DNA from: DATEAV01 sp964513155
GTDB lineage: Bacteria; Chloroflexota; Anaerolineae; Anaerolineales; E44-bin32
Direction: 5' to 3'
Assembly: GCA_964513155.1 (NCBI GenBank)
Contig: CAZEMA010000052.1
Coordinates: 1-16,894 of the forward strand
DNA length: 16,894 bases
Under the pieces are notes generated by a model. That model did no database searches and was not told where the DNA came from. It saw only the letters and a program-made list of their open reading frames with translations. Numbering within the stretch: position 1 is the stretch's first letter; each line of letters opens with the position of its first letter. Made by a program: the position numbers and the translations under genes. Shown piece by piece: positions 12,955 to 16,894 of this stretch.

Positions 12955-14516
12955 CGCCTTAAGACCATCCCCGGCAGCTGCCTCGCCTCGGGCGCCCCCA
13001 GCGCCAGCGCTATCAGCCAGTAAGCGACTGCACCAATAACCACCCCCCCGCCCCCCGTCAGCCACACCGAGGCGCCGGACGTCGCCCTCAGCCAACCCCA
13101 CAGGCCAAGCCCCATCAGGACCGAGGCGCCCAGCGTCGCCAGCAAGCCGCGGCGCAATCTCCCCAGATCGAGCCCACCCAGGCGGCGACGCATCAGCCAG
13201 AGCAGCGCCAGGCACTCGAGCGCCGTGGCCAGCGAGTTGGCCAGCGCCAGCCCCCCGTGGGGCGCCCAGCCGATATGCTGGAAGAGGCCAGCGAACGCCA
13301 GGCTGAAGACCACGTTCAGGCTCATGGCGACCGCGCCGACAAGCACTGGCGTGCGGGTGTCGTGCAGGGCGTAGAAGGCGCGGGCGACGATCTCGAGCAG
13401 TGAATGCCCCACCAACCCGGCAGCGTACCAAAGCAGGGCCCAGGCCACCAGATCGGTTGAACCGGCGCCGAAGGCACCGTGCTGGAGGGCCAGGGCGATG
13501 ATCGGCCGGCGCAACACCATCAGGCCCACGCTGGCCGGCAGCGACAGGAAGAGCACCCCGCGCAGCGTGCTGGCCAAGGAGGTTCGCATCTCGGCCAGCT
13601 CACCCCGAGCCACCTGGGCCGAGAACGTCGGCAGGGCGGCGATGGCGATGGCCTGGGCAATGACAGCTTGGGGCATGATCATCAGGGTGAAAGCGAAGGT
13701 GATGGCGGCCAAGCTGCCTTCCGACATGCGCGAGGCAAGGTTGGTGTTGACCAAGAAGTTGATCTGCACAACGGCCACGCCCAGCAGGCGCGGCGCCATC
13801 AGTCGGCCCACTTCGCGCACGGAGGTGTTCTGCAAGCCGAGGTTCAGATGGTAACGGCCTTGGCGGCCGCGCAGCCCCGGCAGTTGAACCAGCAGGTGGA
13901 AGACGGCGCCCAAGACCACGCCCCACGCCAGGCCGCGGATCCCCCAGCGGGGCACCAGGAACACCAGCCCCAGGATCCAGCCCAGGCGGTATGAGGCGGG
14001 GGCCAGCGCGGGCAGGGCGAAGTGCTGGTGAGCGTTGAGGATGCCCATCACCAGGCCGCTGACCCCGAAGACGATCGAGGACAGCAGCATCACCCGCAGC
14101 AGGGAGACGGTGAGCGTGATCTGGCCGGGGTCGGTGAAACCTGGCGCCAGGACGTGCTCCACCAGCCAGGGTGCCGCCAGCGCCGCCAGCGCCGCCGTCA
14201 GGCTGAGGGCCAGAAGAACGAGGTTGCCGACGGCCGATGCCAGCCGCCAAGCGCCCTCACGATCCTGGCGTGTCAGGAAGCCAGTGAAGGTGGGGACGAA
14301 GGCCGAGGCCAATGCACCGCCGGCCATCAGGTTGAAGAGAATCTCGGTCAGACGGTTGGCCGCATAGAAGGCGTCGATCTCGCGGCCCGTGCCGAAGCTG
14401 TGGGAGACGAGCACCGTCGTGGCAAGCCCCGTGACACTGGAGAGCGCCATGCCGACCATCACCACGCTGGCGGCGCGGGCGATCTGGCGGTCGGCGGAGG
14501 CAGGCAGGACATCCAT
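12933..14516 (-). CDS. murJ: Lipid II flippase MurJ (MviN)
   Basis: MurJ moves undecaprenyl-linked peptidoglycan precursor (lipid II) from the inner to the outer face of the cytoplasmic membrane. The 527-aa protein has about 14 hydrophobic segments. It also has the family N-terminus: SSVTGLATTVLVSHSFGTGREIDAF, then NRLTEILFNLMAGGALASAFVPTF. Other family blocks are VFGVSGLVMGILNAHQHFALPALAP, RLMAPRLLGVAVVQINFLVNT, and ARAFYALHDTRTPVLVGAVAMSLNVVFSL. The start ATG 14516 has no Shine-Dalgarno, but TGC TATAAT ends 8 nt upstream, so the mRNA is probably leaderless. The last residues and stop codon lie in a 7-bp repeat array. The gene converges with DUF2804. Confidence 0.95.
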   Translation of the reverse strand: MDVLPASADRQIARAASVVMVGMALSSVTGLATTVLVSHSFGTGREIDAFYAANRLTEILFNLMAGGALASAFVPTFTGFLTRQDREGAWRLASAVGNLVLLALSLTAALAALAAPWLVEHVLAPGFTDPGQITLTVSLLRVMLLSSIVFGVSGLVMGILNAHQHFALPALAPASYRLGWILGLVFLVPRWGIRGLAWGVVLGAVFHLLVQLPGLRGRQGRYHLNLGLQNTSVREVGRLMAPRLLGVAVVQINFLVNTNLASRMSEGSLAAITFAFTLMIMPQAVIAQAIAIAALPTFSAQVARGELAEMRTSLASTLRGVLFLSLPASVGLMVLRRPIIALALQHGAFGAGSTDLVAWALLWYAAGLVGHSLLEIVARAFYALHDTRTPVLVGAVAMSLNVVFSLAFAGLFQHIGWAPHGGLALANSLATALECLALLWLMRRRLGGLDLGRLRRGLLATLGASVLMGLGLWGWLRATSGASVWLTGGGGVVIGAVAYWLIALALGAPEARQLPGMVLRRTMDDRR

Positions 14517-14524
14517 GGTGGATG

Positions 14525-14533
14525 ATTATAGCA
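14525..14533 (-). promoter_or_regulatory. Extended -10 promoter of murJ (leaderless)
   Basis: The minus strand reads TGC TATAAT, a perfect extended -10 element. The hexamer ends 8 nt before the murJ ATG, so transcription would begin at or 1-2 nt before the start codon. Confidence 0.75.
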
Positions 14534-14596
14534 GGCGGGGTGCGGGCAACCTGGGGCCTCGCCGATCGAATGCACGCCGGCCGCCACCCCCCGCTC

Positions 14597-14626
14597 TTGT
14601 GGTCGCCATTCAGGCTGTGCTACGAT
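14597..14626 (+). promoter_or_regulatory. Probable promoter upstream of the HIT gene
   Basis: TTGTGG (14597-14602), 18-nt spacer, TACGAT (14621-14626) preceded by TGC, giving an extended -10. It is divergent from the murJ promoter about 65 nt away. Nothing else of this quality lies before the HIT gene, so the HIT mRNA may carry a ~350-nt leader. Confidence 0.5.
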
Positions 14627-14632
14627 GCTGAG

Positions 14633-14704
14633 ATGAGCGGCACAGTTCCCAGGACAGCGTCATGTCAGGCTGCCGCAGGCAGCCAGGATCCCTCAAAGCC
14701 GTAG
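14633..14704 (+). CDS. Possible leaderless 23-residue ORF upstream of HIT
   Basis: ATG 14633 lies 6 nt after the -10 box, the same spacing as the leaderless rsmI start. It opens a 23-residue frame (MSGTVPRTASC...DPSKP) ending in TAG at 14702-14704. A perfect 7-bp hairpin (GGCTGCC GCA GGCAGCC, 14668-14684) lies within it. No family is recognisable. It could be a leader peptide, or just an ATG that falls near the transcription start. Confidence 0.3.
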   Translation: MSGTVPRTASCQAAAGSQDPSKP

Positions 14705-14736
14705 CCATGGAAGGACCGTCGCGGCCGAGTCGTCAT

Positions 14737-14841
14737 GGGGATTCCTCGCTGCCCACAGCGACTCGGAATGATTATGTCGGGGGCACCTGACATGCCGAGT
14801 TCATTCCGAGCGAGCCATGTCGTGGCGAGCGGGGAATCCCC
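14737..14841. repeat. 105-bp imperfect hairpin repeat upstream of HIT
   Basis: Three nested inverted repeats share one axis. The outer arms are GGGGATTCCTCGCT (14737-14750) with AGCGGGGAATCCCC (14828-14841). The middle arms are CTCGGAATGA (14762-14771) with TCATTCCGAG (14801-14810). The inner arms are ATGTC (14774-14778) with GACAT (14789-14793). The GGGATTCCTCGC...CTCGGAATGA pattern resembles a dispersed intergenic repeat seen in several bacterial phyla. It may be a non-autonomous mobile palindrome. The remaining sequence from 14842 to 14970 holds no recognisable gene, only a small hairpin at 14859-14878. Confidence 0.7.
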
Positions 14842-14980
14842 GGAGCCACTCAGGCGACCTCCAGCCGCAATCCTGGAGAGACTGAGACTTCTCGAGGCAG
14901 AGGGCTAGAGCAGGACCGGCGGGTCCCTTCGTCCCATGGGATCGCCGAGGCCCGGGCCTTCTTCTCGTAAGGAGGGTATG

Positions 14981-15451
14981 ATGGCACACTCGCAATCACC
15001 AGAGACCTGCTTCATCTGCCGCAAGCATCGCGGGCTTGAGTCGGTCCCCGGCGGCGCCATCTATGAGGACGAGAGGGTCTATGCCGGGCACGTACAGATG
15101 AGCGAGGGGCAGACGGCAGCCTACCTGGGCTACCTCATGCTCGAACCCAAGCGGCATGCTCGGGGTCTGGCGGACTTGAACGATGGGGAGGCCGAGGCGC
15201 TCGGTCGGCTGGCCGTCCGACTCAGCCGGGCACTCGAGCGCAGCGAACACGCCGAGCACGTCTATGCCTTCGTGCTCGGCGACCGGGTGCCACACCTGCA
15301 CATCCACCTGGTGCCGCGCTATCCCGGCGCGCCGCCGGAGTATCGGGGCGTTCACGTGGACGAGTGGCCCGAGGCGCCGCGCGGCGGCCCGGCGGAAATG
15401 GCCGCCCTCTGCGCCAGGTTGCGGGAGGCTCTCAAAGACCTCACCGCCTGA
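14981..15451 (+). CDS. HIT-family nucleotide hydrolase/transferase
   Basis: This 156-aa cytosolic protein carries the histidine triad HLHIHLVP (H105, H107, H109), in which the central His forms the nucleotidyl intermediate in this superfamily. The N-terminal block TCFICRKHRG contains two cysteines that may bind zinc, as in many HIT proteins. YLMLEPKRHARGLADL matches the substrate-binding strand before the triad. HIT enzymes cleave adenosine phosphoramidates or dinucleoside polyphosphates; the exact substrate is not readable here. I chose ATG 14981 because AGGAGG is spaced 5 nt upstream; the ATG at 14978 is too close. The C-terminal half is rich in Pro and Arg. Confidence 0.9.
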   Translation: MAHSQSPETCFICRKHRGLESVPGGAIYEDERVYAGHVQMSEGQTAAYLGYLMLEPKRHARGLADLNDGEAEALGRLAVRLSRALERSEHAEHVYAFVLGDRVPHLHIHLVPRYPGAPPEYRGVHVDEWPEAPRGGPAEMAALCARLREALKDLTA

Positions 15452-15838
15452 GGTATTTCAAGAGGAGTCGATCCCCGGAACTGGCCCGGATCATGGTTGC
15501 CAGGACCACCCGCCGCGTCGCTGGCACCCGCCGCGGGGGCGACGACATTGACAAAGATGGAGGCGAACACCACCGGCAGAAGGTCTCGGACCCGGCTGGT
15601 GACGTCAACGGTGTCGAAGGCGGACTGGTGGAGCCCGGCACAGACGGTGTAGTAGCCAACCTGCAGCAGTGCGGCCGCCGACCGGGTCCCGCAGATGTGT
15701 CATCCCGGCAATTCGCCGCAAGCTGGCTCCGTAGCCGCTGGTCCGGACACTGGCGCCCATGGCCAAATCATGGCAGGATAGCCAGGACCCTGGACGGACT
15801 GAACGCCCTAACAATCCCGAACCGCGGAAGGCGAGATC
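15452..15838. other. Gene-free stretch before corA, with a possible decayed frame
   Basis: No intact gene is recognised in these 387 nt. On the minus strand a frame open from 15699 down into the end of HIT has a protein-like stretch (SAAALLQVGYYTVCAGLHQ, then FDTVDVTSRVRDLLPVVFASIFVNVVAP). It lacks a start codon after its upstream TGA, apart from an internal GTG at 15573. It may be the remnant of a lost gene. I cannot name a family. No clear corA promoter is visible. Confidence 0.35.
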
Positions 15839-16825
15839 ATGATCCGAACGCTCTATCGACCCAAGGGCGGAAGCCCCGTGCTGGAACTGTCCTCCGAGCA
15901 GTTCGCCGAAGCCCTTCGAGACAAGGACGGTCTCCTGTGGGTGGACTTCCAGGGCGAGCCTCCCGAAGTCTGCGAGCCCATCCTGCTAAACACCTTTGGC
16001 TTCCACCCCCTGGCTGTCGACGACGCCCTCCAGGAATCGCACGTCCCCCGGGTGGACGATTGGGACCAGTACCTGTATCTCGTCCTCCCCGCCATCGTCC
16101 TGGACAACAAGGACGGCGTTCACGTCGATTCGCTTGAGTTGGATGCCTTTCTGGGCCTCAACTACCTTGTCACCCACCACGACCAGCCGGTCGCTTCCGT
16201 CGACCACGTGTGGCACACGTGTCTGCGTGATCAGCGCCACCTGGAGAAAGACGTGGACCACCTGCTCTACCGCCTGGTCGACGAGCTGGCGGCAGGCTAC
16301 ATGGTGGTCATCGAGGAGCTGGATGATGCCATTGAGGCGACGCAGGACGAGGTGTTCGAAAAACCCACCACCGACACGCTAGAAACCATCTTCATGCTCA
16401 AGCGGGCTCTGATTGCTCTCCGCCGTATCCTCACTCCCCAGCGAGAGGTTCTGAACAAGCTGGCGCGGGGAGACTACGCCGTGATTGATACCCAGGACCG
16501 CGTGTTCTTCCGCGATGTCTACGATCACCTGGTGCGAATGCACGACATCACCGAGAGCATGCGCGACCTAGTTGGCGGCGCGGTGGACACCTACCTCTCG
16601 ATCATCAACAACCGCATGAACGACATCATGAAGACACTGACCGTCATCACCACCCTGTTCATGCCCATCTCGTTCGTGGCCAGTTTCTTTGGCATGAACT
16701 TCTTCGCCCCCGTCGCCACGCTCAACGACTGGACCAACACGCCGGCCTTCTTGATCATGTTGGGGGCTACGATCTTGACCCCGATGGTGATGCTCCTGTG
16801 GATACGTCGGCGAGGGTGGCTATAG
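15839..16825 (+). CDS. corA: CorA-family magnesium/cobalt channel
   Basis: CorA forms a homopentameric Mg2+ channel in the cytoplasmic membrane. The 328-aa protein has the soluble N-terminal domain (LLWVDFQGEPPEVCEPIL...FGFHPLAVDDALQESHVPRVDDWDQYLYLVLP). A long stalk helix follows (~190-270). Two C-terminal membrane segments come next (~266-285 and ~303-322). The selectivity motif GMN is at 285-287 in ASFFGMNFFAPV. The C-terminus IRRRGWL is basic, as expected for the cytosolic ring. The block INNRMNDIMKTLTVITTLFMPISFVAS is characteristic of the family. ATG 15839 is preceded by GGAAGG about 7 nt away. No Mg2+-responsive leader is obvious upstream. Confidence 0.95.
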   Translation: MIRTLYRPKGGSPVLELSSEQFAEALRDKDGLLWVDFQGEPPEVCEPILLNTFGFHPLAVDDALQESHVPRVDDWDQYLYLVLPAIVLDNKDGVHVDSLELDAFLGLNYLVTHHDQPVASVDHVWHTCLRDQRHLEKDVDHLLYRLVDELAAGYMVVIEELDDAIEATQDEVFEKPTTDTLETIFMLKRALIALRRILTPQREVLNKLARGDYAVIDTQDRVFFRDVYDHLVRMHDITESMRDLVGGAVDTYLSIINNRMNDIMKTLTVITTLFMPISFVASFFGMNFFAPVATLNDWTNTPAFLIMLGATILTPMVMLLWIRRRGWL

Positions 16826-16850
16826 ACTAGTGTCTTGTCTCGGAAGTCCG

Positions 16851-16894
16851 ATGAAGAAACACTTCGCACTCACCAAGACCTTCGACCTCACCCC
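16851..16894 (+). CDS. Possible start of a new gene, cut by the window end
   Basis: ATG 16851 opens a frame (MKKHFALTKTFDLTP) that runs to the window edge, with CGGAAG a few nt upstream. The segment is too short to identify and may be chance. Confidence 0.25.
   Translation, partial: MKKHFALTKTFDLT

Noticed and set aside
13479..14525. Gln/His/Gly-rich plus-strand frames opposite murJ
   Set aside because: The composition is what the complement of hydrophobic MurJ codons gives; no independent signals were found.
14842..14970. T-box or riboswitch-like leader before the HIT gene (ACCGGCGGGTCCC segment)
   Set aside because: The T-box core sequence is absent and I could not draw a terminator/antiterminator pair; only small hairpins are present.
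1..16894. CRISPR arrays, tRNA/rRNA genes, transposases, toxin-antitoxin or phage-defence genes
   Set aside because: I looked for these on both strands and saw no direct-repeat/spacer pattern, cloverleaf with a conserved TTCGA arm, or relevant protein motifs.

Overview
The window looks like an ordinary stretch of a high-GC bacterial chromosome. My best guess for the source is a member of the Chloroflexota (Anaerolineae-like). That rests on the style of the protein sequences (archaeal-type PGI/PMI, DUF2804, DUF3048 remnant, CoaBC with PAMD) and on the dispersed palindromes and 7-bp tandem repeats; it is inference, because no rRNA or other marker gene is present. I see no phage, transposase, CRISPR, tRNA or rRNA. 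Nearly all genes are housekeeping genes, and I found no convincing new multi-gene system. The unusual content lies mostly between the genes.

Layout. Minus strand, 1-5813: the N-terminal part of a small membrane protein (cut by the window edge); rsmI overlapping a bifunctional phosphoglucose/phosphomannose isomerase gene by 4 nt; a cold-shock protein with a long structured leader; a family 2 glycosyltransferase; and an M2 (ACE-like) zinc peptidase. Plus strand, 5944-8579: coaBC, a DUF72 gene, and a decayed DUF3048 gene fragment. Minus strand, 9380-8647: pncC (CinA C-terminal domain) followed by an 84-aa protein, ending at a strong hairpin terminator. Plus strand, 9627-12868: xseA, xseB, a DUF212/PAP2-like membrane protein and a DUF2804 protein. 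murJ lies on the minus strand (14516-12933), converging on the DUF2804 gene. A 464-nt gene-poor stretch with a promoter, a tiny ORF and a large hairpin repeat precedes a HIT-family gene. corA and the window edge follow on the plus strand.

Functions and regulation. RsmI modifies 16S rRNA, XseA and XseB form exonuclease VII, CoaBC makes 4'-phosphopantetheine for coenzyme A, MurJ flips lipid II, PncC salvages nicotinamide mononucleotide, and CorA imports Mg2+. Several promoters can be read directly. At least four share an extended -10 element, TGC followed by TAnnnT. Three genes (rsmI, xseA, murJ) have the -10 box only 6-8 nt before the start codon and no Shine-Dalgarno sequence, which predicts leaderless mRNAs. 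Other genes (csp, M2 peptidase, xseB, DUF2804, HIT) have clear Shine-Dalgarno sites, so both initiation modes appear to coexist. Palindromes sit at 3075-3119, 4170-4203 and 14737-14841. A pair of inverted 7-bp repeat arrays at 12872-12954 runs into the 3' end of murJ.
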